Source: Oscillatoriales cyanobacterium
GTDB taxonomy: Bacteria; Cyanobacteriota; Cyanobacteriia; Cyanobacteriales; Microcoleaceae
Length of the DNA: 64,000 bases
Reading direction: 5' to 3'
Assembly (NCBI GenBank): GCA_004293365.1
Contig: RDYN01000007.1
Location: forward strand, 35,290 to 99,289
The position numbers were made by a program, and so were the translations under genes. Shown piece by piece: positions 37,051-45,882 of the stretch (position 1 is its first letter; each line of letters opens with the position of its first letter). The notes beneath the pieces were generated by a model. It made no database searches and was not told the DNA's origin. It worked only from the letters and a program-made list of their open reading frames with translations.

Positions 37051-38034
37051 TTAAAGCTCGTATTCAAAAATCAAATCAACGTTGTTCTTGAAAATTGGAT
37101 AAAGCGTAAGCAATTCTGATGTTATATGAAAATAATAGTTGTCTAAAGGCAAAATAATAATTTCTGCTTCTACTAAAATCGCCAAAAAATACTGTAAGAG
37201 GGAGATACTTCTGGGAATTTGCTTGCTGGGAGTTGAATTAATTTTTTTTGTAATACACTTAATAACCTCTTGAACTTTATCCACTTTTCCAGCCCTGACA
37301 ATAATACCATATAAATTATCGCAAAAACGGGTCATATCTTTGGGCTTAAGTTCTTCGGGAATTTTTTCTCGCTGGAATAGCTCTTGAGTAGCAATAGCTA
37401 GTTGACGCTTTTTTTTGGTTTCAGGATCCTCACTTTCTTGTATAGCAGGAGATATTTGTTCAAATGCCAGAATCATTGTATCTAGCTGTTCAACAATCGC
37501 TTTTATTTGTGCAGCTAAACGGAGTTTCTTCCAGTCAATTTCCGAACTTTTATAAACTAGATCGTGGGTTGAAACTGCCCATGCGTGTTCAAAAGCACTT
37601 TTTATTTGAATTTCAAATATGACATTAAAAATACTCGATAAATTATCGATATTTGTATCCTCTACACTTTTTAATCGAGCATAAATTCTAGTTGAATCAA
37701 ATTTAAAAGTATCTGGAGATTTTTTGTTCTGTCCTCTTTTTAAAATTTTTGTAACCTGAAAAGTATCTTGGCAAAATTTAATGATGTCTTGTTCTTGTGA
37801 TAAATTTGGGATAATTACGGTACAACCAAATAAGTCATCTAGTTCTGACCATTTCTTAAATCTGCCCGTCTCAATTTTTTCTGCTAAAGATTCAATATTT
37901 TTAACTCTAGAAGTAAGTGCATATCCCTTCTTGTCACAAAAATTAAGCAGTGTTTCTTTGACTCGCTTTGCAACCTCTTCAACCAACGGAAGATATTGTT
38001 CATACTGGCGGTCTAAAATAGAAGGATAGATCAT
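37051..38034 (-). CDS. RelA/SpoT-domain protein (putative nucleotide pyrophosphotransferase)
   Basis: 327 residues. The RelA/SpoT nucleotidyltransferase core lies at about 20-165: SRVKNIESLAEKIETG (R43, K45), DLFGCTVIIPNL (D66/D67), and FEIQIKSAFEHAWAVSTHDLVYK (E141, Q143, H150, H157), which matches the synthetase E-x-Q...HaWA...H-d pattern. No HD hydrolase domain is present. The usual G-loop is only loosely matched by IYARLKS, so substrate choice may differ from ppGpp. The C-terminal half (170-327) is helical and unassigned. It lies 28 bases after the DUF262 gene and must be co-transcribed with it. Both genes are visibly more AT-rich than their neighbours, which suggests horizontal gain. Confidence 0.83.
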   Translation of the reverse strand: MIYPSILDRQYEQYLPLVEEVAKRVKETLLNFCDKKGYALTSRVKNIESLAEKIETGRFKKWSELDDLFGCTVIIPNLSQEQDIIKFCQDTFQVTKILKRGQNKKSPDTFKFDSTRIYARLKSVEDTNIDNLSSIFNVIFEIQIKSAFEHAWAVSTHDLVYKSSEIDWKKLRLAAQIKAIVEQLDTMILAFEQISPAIQESEDPETKKKRQLAIATQELFQREKIPEELKPKDMTRFCDNLYGIIVRAGKVDKVQEVIKCITKKINSTPSKQIPRSISLLQYFLAILVEAEIIILPLDNYYFHITSELLTLYPIFKNNVDLIFEYEL

Positions 38035-38062
38035 AACATAAATTAAATAATTTAGGGATTGA

Positions 38063-39115
38063 TTACGAATTAGTATGGCCTAACATAACTGCTTTGAAGA
38101 TATTAATTCGAGTTTTAGTTTTTTCAATTCCTGATGAACCCAATGAAGTTGTGATTGCCTCATAATAAGCTTGAGCTTCTTGAGTTTTCATTGCTAATTC
38201 AGGAGATTTTACTAATTCCATCAATTCGTAAATTCTCTGACAGACATCGGCTGTTATATTTAATGATTTTTCACGCTTTAATTCTGCGATCGCGCCAAAA
38301 AATGAATAAAAGTCAGCTTGATTTTTTAGTTTTGTTTTGCATAAATTTATATCTTTAGGCGAAACATCTAACAAGTCTTTTATTAATTCTATAACTTGTT
38401 TAAATTCAGATGCTATTTCATCTTGCTCCTCCCAAGCTAAATCTCGATCGTTAAAAGCTTTATCCAAATCATCCTGACGATAAGACTTAACTCCTTCTTC
38501 TAGAAACAATAAAAGTAGAGTCACAAACTCTACATCTTTCATTTGTTTTCTGTCTTTTGCAGGAATCAAGGGAAAGTTGACTGGCAGAATTGAAGCCATC
38601 CAGTCAGTTAAATCTTCGACATTAGTGATAAATCCGCCATTGAACTTTGCATGACGCAGTTCTTGACGTGTTAACTTGCTCACATTACGGTTGATCCGGT
38701 TAAATATATCATTGATGATTCGTTCATCGTCGGACGGGACATATTCAACAGCAAACTGATATTTCCAAAAATTTTGCTTGACTTCATTTTCTAAGTCTTT
38801 GAAAGATTTACCTGTCAGTCTTGTCAAAGTTGCTGTTTCACTCACCGGAAATTTATTCTCAGCAAACTCAAATAAAGTAGATAACCTTTGTTTGCCATCA
38901 ACAACACTATACTTAGATATACCTTCAGATGTGATTTCTTGATACAAAAAGATAGCTGGGGCGGGATATCCATTAAGTACAGTGTCAACGAAAAAGTCTT
39001 TATATTCTTGATTCCAAACACTGCGTCTTTGATAAGGTGGCTCAAGTTCTAGCAGATTCCTTGTATAGAGATCCCAAAACCACGAAACTGTTTGAAAATT
39101 AATGGCTCTACTCAT
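38063..39115 (-). CDS. DUF262 (ParB/GmrS-type) protein
   Basis: 350 residues. The DUF262 N-terminal domain is clear: LELEPPYQRRSVWNQEYKDFF, then GYPAPAIFLYQE and SVVDGKQRLSTLFEF (DGKQR at 73-77), the NTP-binding/nuclease motif of GmrSD and related restriction proteins. A later NDIFNRINRNVSKLTRQELRHA block is also typical. The C-terminal part is helical and lacks an HNH (DUF1524) domain. DUF262 proteins are often antiphage factors. A TATAAT box lies at 39153-39158 on the reverse strand, about 40 bases before the start. It is the first gene of a two-gene unit with the RelA/SpoT protein. Confidence 0.88.
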   Translation of the reverse strand: MSRAINFQTVSWFWDLYTRNLLELEPPYQRRSVWNQEYKDFFVDTVLNGYPAPAIFLYQEITSEGISKYSVVDGKQRLSTLFEFAENKFPVSETATLTRLTGKSFKDLENEVKQNFWKYQFAVEYVPSDDERIINDIFNRINRNVSKLTRQELRHAKFNGGFITNVEDLTDWMASILPVNFPLIPAKDRKQMKDVEFVTLLLLFLEEGVKSYRQDDLDKAFNDRDLAWEEQDEIASEFKQVIELIKDLLDVSPKDINLCKTKLKNQADFYSFFGAIAELKREKSLNITADVCQRIYELMELVKSPELAMKTQEAQAYYEAITTSLGSSGIEKTKTRINIFKAVMLGHTNS

Positions 39116-39256
39116 TTGGCTTTTTCCGTAATAGAGTGAACTGGTAATTTCAATTATACACTATACTGATTGGGGCATATGAGCAAATTTGGCTGAAAAG
39201 CTAAATTTATTAACAATCAGGATTGTTAAGCCCGATCGCGCGCTAAGATTAATCCC

Positions 39257-41722
39257 ATGAATAACGATCGCACATTTAACCCAAACATCCCCCCGCACAC
39301 CTGGAAACGTCCCATCGGCCTCGGTTGGGACAATCCCTATACAGTCCGCTACGCAAGCAATCTCGACGACGGGCCCTGGCACGGAATGCCTCTGGGCGGG
39401 TTCGGTGCCGGCTGCATCGGGCGATCGCCCCGCGGCGACTTCAACCTCTGGCATATCGACGGTGGCGAGCACATTTTTCGCAGTTTGCCTGCTTGTCAGT
39501 TCAGCGTTTTTGAAGAAACAAAAGGCAAAAAACAAGCCTATGCACTGTCCACTGAACAGCCAACAGATGGCAGTTTATCTAGTTGGCAATGGTACCCAGG
39601 GGAAGCAAGTTCGGCAGCGGATTATGTAACGGATGTAACGGATGTAACGGATGAAAAGAACAAGGAACAATTTCAATCTTCGGGGACTTATCATGCTTTA
39701 TATCCGCGCAGTTGGTATGTTTACGAAAATGTATTTGAGGCTCAATTAAGCTGCGAGCAATTTTCGCCAATTATCCCGAACAATTATCAAGAAAGCAGTT
39801 ACCCAGTCGCCATGTTTGAATGGGTAGCGCACAATCCGACAGATGCGCCGATTACTCTCAGCATCATGCTAACTTGGGAGAATATTGTCGGCTGGTTTAC
39901 CAATGCCAACAAGTCGCCGGAAGTCAAGGTGCGAGATGATGGCAGTCCATTTTATGACTATAAATCCCGGTGGGGAGAAAGTGGCGGAAATATGAATTTG
40001 TTGGTGGAAGATTTTCACCGTTTTGGTTGCGTGATGACGCGGTTGACTGCTGACGATCGACCACAAGAAGGTGATGGACAGTGGGCGATCGCAACTATTA
40101 CCAATCCGGCGGTAGAAGTATTCTATCAAACTCGCTGGAACCCGGCGGGAAACGGCGAGGATATTTGGCGGCACTTTTCTAGTCAAGGTTTCTTGTTGGA
40201 TGACAGAGATGAGACAGCCGCCGCCCCAGGGGAACAGTTAGCTTGTGCGATCGCAGTTCGGTTTACTATTCGACCGGGAAAAACTCGCAAAATCCCCTTT
40301 ATCATAGCTTGGGATTTGCCCGTTACTGAGTTTGCATCGGGAGTTTCTTACTACCGCCGTTATACCGATTTCTTCGGGCGCAATGGCAAAAATGTCTGGC
40401 CGATTATTCGCACGGCGATGAAACATTCCGATACTTGGCGCGAAAATATTGAAGCTTGGCAAAAACCGATTTTAGAACGGACTGATTTGTCAGATAGTTT
40501 TAAAATGGCGCTGTTTAATGAGTTGTACATTTTAACTCAGGGCGGTAGTCTCTGGAGTGCAGCGGATGAACGCGATCCGAAAGGTCAATTTGGGGTTTTG
40601 GAGTGTATTGATTACCGCTGGTACGAAAGTTTGGACGTGCGGCTTTACGGTTCTTTTGCTTTATTGATGCTGTGGCCGGAATTAGAAAAGTCGGTCATTA
40701 TTGCCTTTGCCAGGGCAATTTCGGCTGGTGACGATACGCCCAGAGTTATTGGCTGGAATCAAGCTGCGGCTATTAGAAAATCTGTCGGTGCAACGCCGCA
40801 CGATTTGGGTGCTCCGAACGAACATCCTTGGGAGAAAACGAATTATACTAGCTATCAAGATTGCAATTTGTGGAAGGATTTACCTTGCGATTTTGTGTTG
40901 CAGGTTTATCGGGATTTCCTGTTGACTGGCGGCACAGATTGTGAGTTTTTGCAAGAGTGTTGGCCGGCAATTGTTGAGGCTTTGGCTTATCTGAAAACTT
41001 TTGATGAGGATGGAGACGGCATTCCTGAGAATTCTGGTGCGCCGGATCAGACGTTTGATGATTGGCAAATGCGGGGGATTAGTGCGTATTGCGGCGGTTT
41101 GTGGTTGGCGGCGCTGGAAAGTGCGATCGCGATCGGCTCCATCTTAGAAGACGCAGCACCCGAAATACTTCCGAATCCGCAAGGAAAGATTGCATTATAT
41201 CACAGTTGGCTCTTACAAGCAAGACCTAGCTATCAAGAAAAACTGTGGAACGGTCAATATTACCGTTTGGACAGCGAGAGTAATTCGGAAGTGGTGATGG
41301 CCGACCAATTGTGCGGTCAATTCTACGCAAAACTGTTGGGATTGCCGGATATTGTGCCGCCAGAATGTGCTGTCAGCGCTTTAGAAACTGTGTATGAATC
41401 TTGTTTTTTAAAGTTCAATGATGGCGAGTTCGGCGCGGCGAATGGGGTGATGCTGAACGGTTCACCGGAAAATCCGAATGCGACTCATCCTTTGGAAGTT
41501 TGGACGGGCATTAATTTTGGGTTGGCGGCTTTTTTGGTACAGATGGGAATGGAGGAGAAGGCGTTTAAGTTGACTGATGCGGTGGTGAGGCAAATTTATG
41601 AGAATGGGTTGCAGTTTCGGACGCCGGAAGCGATTACGGCTGGGGGGACTTTTCGGGCGAGTCACTATTTGCGGGCGATGGCGATTTGGGCAATTTATGG
41701 GGTGTTGACTAATTTTAAATAG
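39257..41722 (+). CDS. GH116-family glycoside hydrolase (glucosylceramidase-like)
   Basis: 821 residues. An N-terminal beta-sandwich domain (about 30-380) starts with the typical DGPWHGMPLGGFGAGCIGRS and RGDFNLWHIDGG. A C-terminal (alpha/alpha)6 barrel (about 400-815) has DYRWYESLDVRLYGSFALLM, FDEDGDGIPENSGAPDQTFD and DDWQMRGISAYCGGLWLAAL, which contain the expected nucleophile/acid residues of the family. GH116 enzymes cleave beta-glucosides or beta-xylosides, and related animal enzymes cleave glucosylceramide. No signal peptide is seen. At residues about 117-133 the protein carries DYVTDVTDVTDE, encoded by a 47-base sequence that is nearly identical to an intergenic repeat at 50791-50837, an unusual in-frame repeat insertion. 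Confidence 0.9.
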   Translation: MNNDRTFNPNIPPHTWKRPIGLGWDNPYTVRYASNLDDGPWHGMPLGGFGAGCIGRSPRGDFNLWHIDGGEHIFRSLPACQFSVFEETKGKKQAYALSTEQPTDGSLSSWQWYPGEASSAADYVTDVTDVTDEKNKEQFQSSGTYHALYPRSWYVYENVFEAQLSCEQFSPIIPNNYQESSYPVAMFEWVAHNPTDAPITLSIMLTWENIVGWFTNANKSPEVKVRDDGSPFYDYKSRWGESGGNMNLLVEDFHRFGCVMTRLTADDRPQEGDGQWAIATITNPAVEVFYQTRWNPAGNGEDIWRHFSSQGFLLDDRDETAAAPGEQLACAIAVRFTIRPGKTRKIPFIIAWDLPVTEFASGVSYYRRYTDFFGRNGKNVWPIIRTAMKHSDTWRENIEAWQKPILERTDLSDSFKMALFNELYILTQGGSLWSAADERDPKGQFGVLECIDYRWYESLDVRLYGSFALLMLWPELEKSVIIAFARAISAGDDTPRVIGWNQAAAIRKSVGATPHDLGAPNEHPWEKTNYTSYQDCNLWKDLPCDFVLQVYRDFLLTGGTDCEFLQECWPAIVEALAYLKTFDEDGDGIPENSGAPDQTFDDWQMRGISAYCGGLWLAALESAIAIGSILEDAAPEILPNPQGKIALYHSWLLQARPSYQEKLWNGQYYRLDSESNSEVVMADQLCGQFYAKLLGLPDIVPPECAVSALETVYESCFLKFNDGEFGAANGVMLNGSPENPNATHPLEVWTGINFGLAAFLVQMGMEEKAFKLTDAVVRQIYENGLQFRTPEAITAGGTFRASHYLRAMAIWAIYGVLTNFK
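39607..39653 (+). repeat. Repeat (GTAACGGAT)n inside GH116 coding sequence
   Basis: AAGTTCGGCAGCGGATTATG followed by three TAACGGATG units. It differs at only two of 47 positions from 50791-50837, which lies in a spacer. In this frame it encodes SSAADYVTDVTDVTDE. Confidence 0.88.
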
Positions 41723-41737
41723 GGCATTGGTTTGATC

Positions 41738-42104
41738 GTTCGGACTTCAGTCCGCTCTTGAATTAAGAAGGACTAAAGTCCTCACTACGAACCTGTTAAG
41801 TTAAGAAGGACTAAAGTCCTCATTACGAACCTGTTAGTTGGTTTGTAGTACGGACTTCAGTCCGTTCTTGAGTTATCCTAAGAAGGACTAAAGTCCTCAT
41901 TACGAACCTGTTAGTTGGTTTGTAGTACGGACTTCAGTCCGTTCTTGAGTTATCCTAAGAAGGACTAAAGTCCTCACTACGAACCTGTTATGCTAAGAAG
42001 GACTAAAGTCCTTACTACGAACCTGTTAGTTGGTTTGTAGTACGGACTTCAGTCCGTTCTTGAGTTATCCTAAGAAGGACTAAAGTCCTCACTACGAACC
42101 TTTT
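41738..42104. repeat. Cluster of TAGT-CGGACTTCAGTCCG palindromic repeats
   Basis: At least five modules of the GGTTTGTAGTACGGACTTCA family; two full 77-base modules start at 41840 and 41917 and a third at 42032. Each pairs CGGACTTCAGTCCG or its arms with AGGACTAAAGTCCT and ends CTACGAACC. Shorter half-modules (GAAGGACTAAAGTCCTCA) lie between. It fills the space between convergent GH116 and ATPase genes. No gene. Confidence 0.9.
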
Positions 42105-42181
42105 GGATAAATCTGTTTGCATATCAATTCTTTAAATTATTTTGAAAATTTTATAAGTCTTTAAACTTGCATAAAAAATCA

Positions 42182-43732
42182 TCACGCCCGAATGACTGTA
42201 ATTTCTCGCCCCAATGGACTAGCATGAATTTCTGTTTTCAGCCTTTCTTCCAATTCCAGTGCATTATCTCTTTTATCAAAAATTACCAACCAACCCGAAT
42301 CTTGTCCCAATCTCGCTAAATATCCATCCAACTGTTCCAATCCTTTAGTCAAAGGATCGACTTTCCTATTCCGCCACACCTTCAGTTCAATTCCCAATGT
42401 GACTTCACCGTAGCGCAAACACAGATCCATGCGATCGCGCCCAATGGCATATTCCCTCTCCAACGTTCCCCCACCATTAATCACCCGATGCAGAAACGCC
42501 ATCAACACCAAATGCGGCGCAATTTCGGGATAAGATGCACTCTTGAGCAACGGTTCGCCATGTTGCAGCCAAAAGGCGAGAAAGGCATCGAGAAGGGCAT
42601 CTGTGTTTAATTCTCCGTTGGCGGTTAACCAACTGGGACTGATCATCGGTAAACTATCTTGGGGGCCTTGGGCTAAAACTCGCGGCAGAACTTCTCGATA
42701 AATCGGATTGGCGATGACTAGCCCCCCAGCCGGATCGCGCCTGAGTAAACCCAAGTCTACCAAATATTGGCGATCGTCATTGGAAGATTCGGGCAATTCT
42801 CGTCCGGCTAAAATCGGTTCGATAATGGCTTTGACTCGGTTTTCTCTGAGTTTTTCTGCTAAACTATCTAAATGCGTATCTTGTCGTTTAATCAGAATCT
42901 CTTTAGCGGTTAAAATATGCTCTGCTGTAATGGCTATTGATTCATCAGTGACTAACTCTTCTACGATTTCTTTAGCTAACGCATTGACTAACCAAGGTTG
43001 TCCCTGAGTTAGTTCAAAAGCTAACGCTGAGGCTTCTGGAGTAAAAACTTGTCCGGTATCTTCAGTATGTTGGTTGTAGAGTTCGACCACTTCAGCAGCA
43101 TTGAAATTCCGCATAGTGAGGGAACGAACTTTAATATTAAACGGACTAGAAGTATTGAGCCTGTCACTGCCACCAGCCGCCACTTTATAATCTCTCACAT
43201 CTCGCAAACCGATTAAGCCGACTGATTGAGGAAAAGCGTTTGGACGATTGGGATAACCATCGCGCAATTGACGTAAAATTGAAATTAAAGCTTGGTCTTG
43301 TAAGGCATCAATTTCGTCGATTAAAATAACTAGAGGACGAGGGGAAGATTCAGCCCAAAGACTGAGTGCATCGCCGATGCGGTGTCCGGCTTCCAAGAAA
43401 GACCAAGCTAGAGGTTGTAAATCTTGGGGCAATCTGATAGAAATTGCTCGCCGCCAAGCACTCAAAATCGCCTTTTCCGCACCAGCAATATCTTGACTGA
43501 AAGGTGCGCCCACTTCAACTGACAGCATGACGGCGGTGTATTCTCCGCTGTCGGTGAGTTGTTTGGCTAAAGACAACATGGCGGTGGTTTTGCCGATTTG
43601 TCGGGGTGCGTGGATGACGAAATAGTTGCGTTGGGCAATTAATCGCTCCAAATCTGGTAAGCGGAGTGTTGGCGACAGGGTATAATGAATGTCTTCCTGG
43701 CAGGGGCCAGCGGTATTGAACCATCTAGGCAT
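42182..43732 (-). CDS. AAA-type ATPase fused to a PD-(D/E)xK nuclease-like domain
   Basis: 516 residues. The N-terminal AAA domain has Walker A APRQIGKTTAM (about 42-52) and Walker B LVILIDEIDAL (about 133-143), followed by a winged-helix-like region (220-330). The C-terminal part (about 420-516) carries DRMDLCLRYGEVTLGIELKVW, which fits the D...ExK core of PD-(D/E)xK nucleases, then the usual GLEQLDGYLARLG and GWLVIFDKR. Such ATPase-nuclease fusions are widespread in cyanobacteria and their role is unknown; defence or mobile-element origins are possible. It is monocistronic; no partner gene adjoins it. Confidence 0.83.
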   Translation of the reverse strand: MPRWFNTAGPCQEDIHYTLSPTLRLPDLERLIAQRNYFVIHAPRQIGKTTAMLSLAKQLTDSGEYTAVMLSVEVGAPFSQDIAGAEKAILSAWRRAISIRLPQDLQPLAWSFLEAGHRIGDALSLWAESSPRPLVILIDEIDALQDQALISILRQLRDGYPNRPNAFPQSVGLIGLRDVRDYKVAAGGSDRLNTSSPFNIKVRSLTMRNFNAAEVVELYNQHTEDTGQVFTPEASALAFELTQGQPWLVNALAKEIVEELVTDESIAITAEHILTAKEILIKRQDTHLDSLAEKLRENRVKAIIEPILAGRELPESSNDDRQYLVDLGLLRRDPAGGLVIANPIYREVLPRVLAQGPQDSLPMISPSWLTANGELNTDALLDAFLAFWLQHGEPLLKSASYPEIAPHLVLMAFLHRVINGGGTLEREYAIGRDRMDLCLRYGEVTLGIELKVWRNRKVDPLTKGLEQLDGYLARLGQDSGWLVIFDKRDNALELEERLKTEIHASPLGREITVIRA

Positions 43733-43863
43733 AGGTAAATTGGGGTGTAAGGAACGGTTGCTTTTAGTTTAGCTTGCGGTTGTCAGAATGCCGATCGCAC
43801 CCCAGCGTTACCAAATTCGATTTTGCACCCACCCTCGAAGCGCTTTCAACCGCTATCTTAAAT

Positions 43864-45882
43864 CTACAAACCAAACTCAATTACTCTAAAATCCTGTTGG
43901 GTGATGAAATCAGCTTGCACGCCGTTGAGAGTAGCTAATATTTGATCTGTGTTGGCAATTTTGATTAAAGTTGCACCGCCATCTTGAACTATGCTGAGTC
44001 GATCGCCCTTTAACCCTCCCATCAAAATAAATACATCCTCACCGGGCGTAAAATCAGCAATGACATCGCCACCATCCCCCGCAGCGAAGCAAAAGTAATC
44101 GCGCCCGCTTCCCCCAATCAAAGTATCATTACCCTTGCCGCCGTAAAGAGTATCGCTACCATCGCCGCCGCACAATTTATCGGCATCTTCATTGCCCAAA
44201 ATTAAATCGTTGCCGCTACCGCCGCACAAATAATCTTTTTGGCTGCTACCATCCGTCGGAATATTGTCAATATCTCCGAAAATTGTATCGTCGCCGTCGC
44301 CGCCGCAGATGGTGTCACTTCCCAAATCTCCTAACAGCAAATCCTTGCCAGATTCGCCGCAAATTAAATCGTTATCTTTGCCGCCGCGGATGCTGTCATT
44401 GCCCTCGCCACCAGCCAGAGTATCTGCGCTTTCTTGCCCGTATAAAAGGTCGTTGCCCTTATCCCCAAAAAGCAAATCTTTTCCCGTTAAATCGCCGTCA
44501 AACGAGTTAGAAGTGCCACCAAATAAACGATCGCCACCTTCATCTCCAATCAAGGTGTCGTTGCCTTTGTCGCCCCAAACTATGTCATCATCTTTGCCTG
44601 CGATCGCCCGATCGTCATTTTTACCCGCATAAATAACATCATTCCCAGCGTGCCCGACGATGTAGTCGTTATCTTCGTTGCCAAATATCGTGTCGCTATC
44701 TGCATCCGCGCCCACAGCAACCGGGCTAGCAAAGCCGCCGTAAATATTGTCGCTGCCCAATAAGCCAATTAGCAAGTCGCTGCCGTTAAAACCGTTGATG
44801 CTGTCATTAATATTGCTGCCGGTGAGAGTATCTTTACCGTTTGTACCGGTGAGGGTGTTTGCAGCGATGTTGGGGCCGGGAATCGAAGCGCGATCGGGTA
44901 AATTGATGCGATGATCGCACATACAGTCTTCAACAGCAGCAGGAATTAGCGCAGGTGTTGGGGTTTCGCTTGGTAGAGGTGCGGTTGGGGCGATCGGCAT
45001 TTCCCCAGATTTAACCGTCGGAATTGTCATCGGAATTGAAGTTTCCCCAGATTTAACCGTCGGAGTTTCCGCAGGCGTTGGAGTCGGAATCGGAGTTTCC
45101 GCAGGCGTTGGAGTTGGAGTTGGAGTTTCCGCAGGCGTTGGAGTTGGAGTTGGAGTTTCCGCAGGCGTTGGAGTCGGAGTCGGAGTTTCCGCAGGCGTTG
45201 GAGTCGGAATCGGAGTTTCCGCAGGCGTTGGAGTTGGAGTTTCCGCAGGCGTTGGAGTCGGAATCGGAGTTTCCGCAGGCGTTGGAGTTGGAGTTTCCGC
45301 AGGCGTTGGAGTTGGAATCGGAGTTTCCGCAGGAGTTGGAGTCGGAGTTTCCGCAGGAGTTGGAGTTGGAGTTTCCGCAGGCGTTGGAGTCGGAATCGGA
45401 GTTTCCGCAGGAGTCGGAATCGGAGTTTCCGCAGGAGTTGGAGTTGGAGTTGGAGTTTCCGCAGGCGTTGGAGTTGGAATCGGAGTTTCCGCAGGCGTTG
45501 GAGTCGGAATCGGAGTTTCCGCAGGCGTTGGAGTTGGAGTTTCCGCAGGCGTTGGAGTTGGAGTCGGAGTTTCCGCAGGCGTTGGAGTCGGAGTTGGAGT
45601 TGGAGTTGGAGTTGGAGTTGGAATTGGAGTCGGAGTTGGAGTTGGAGTTGGAGTTGGAGTTGGAGTTGGAATTGGAGTTGGAGTTGGAGTTGGAGTTGGA
45701 GTTGGAGTTGGAATTGGAGTTGGAGTTGGAGTCGGAGTTGGAATTGGAGTTGGAGTTGGAGTTGGAGTTGGAGTTGGAGTTGGAATTGGAGTTGGAATTG
45801 GAGTTGGAGTTGGAGTTGGAGTTGGAATTGGAGTTGGAATTGGAGTTGGAGTTGGAGTTGGAGTTGTATCTACAATAGTCAA
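43864..45882 (-). CDS. Pro-Thr-rich plus RTX calcium-binding protein, likely 3' half of a split gene
   Basis: Open for 672 codons but without a believable start: the first codon would be a TTG ([13 protein letters not shown]) overlapping the stop of the upstream frame. Residues 6-330 are TP/TPIP/PAETPTP repeats. Residues 350-620 are RTX-type nonapeptides ([33 protein letters not shown]) that bind calcium and fold into parallel beta rolls. The end ([23 protein letters not shown]) is a typical C-terminal type I secretion region. The first residues read in the upstream direction, [11 protein letters not shown], are the end of a Calx-beta repeat. This suggests that the frame was once continuous with 45879-48194 and that an indel split them. 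Confidence 0.82.
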   Translation of the reverse strand: MTIVDTTPTPTPTPIPTPIPTPTPTPTPIPTPIPTPTPTPTPTPTPIPTPTPTPTPIPTPTPTPTPTPTPIPTPTPTPTPTPTPTPIPTPTPTPTPTPTPTPAETPTPTPTPAETPTPTPAETPIPTPTPAETPIPTPTPAETPTPTPTPAETPIPTPAETPIPTPTPAETPTPTPAETPTPTPAETPIPTPTPAETPTPTPAETPIPTPTPAETPTPTPAETPIPTPTPAETPTPTPTPAETPTPTPTPAETPTPTPTPAETPIPTPTPAETPTVKSGETSIPMTIPTVKSGEMPIAPTAPLPSETPTPALIPAAVEDCMCDHRINLPDRASIPGPNIAANTLTGTNGKDTLTGSNINDSINGFNGSDLLIGLLGSDNIYGGFASPVAVGADADSDTIFGNEDNDYIVGHAGNDVIYAGKNDDRAIAGKDDDIVWGDKGNDTLIGDEGGDRLFGGTSNSFDGDLTGKDLLFGDKGNDLLYGQESADTLAGGEGNDSIRGGKDNDLICGESGKDLLLGDLGSDTICGGDGDDTIFGDIDNIPTDGSSQKDYLCGGSGNDLILGNEDADKLCGGDGSDTLYGGKGNDTLIGGSGRDYFCFAAGDGGDVIADFTPGEDVFILMGGLKGDRLSIVQDGGATLIKIANTDQILATLNGVQADFITQQDFRVIEFGL
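45070..45870 (-). repeat. Coding hexa/octadecanucleotide repeat (GTTGGA)n
   Basis: From about 45590 to 45870 the + strand is almost pure GGAGTT/GGAATT hexamers; from 45070 to 45590 it has 18-30-base units GTTTCCGCAGGCGTTGGAGT. On the gene strand it encodes TP repeats and PAETPTP repeats. It opens a long false frame on the + strand (45078-45878). Confidence 0.93.

Noticed and set aside
45078..45878. 266-codon + strand frame of [11 protein letters not shown] repeats
   Set aside because: It is the antisense of the TP-repeat minisatellite; pure low complexity with no start context, and the other strand carries the Calx-beta/RTX gene.
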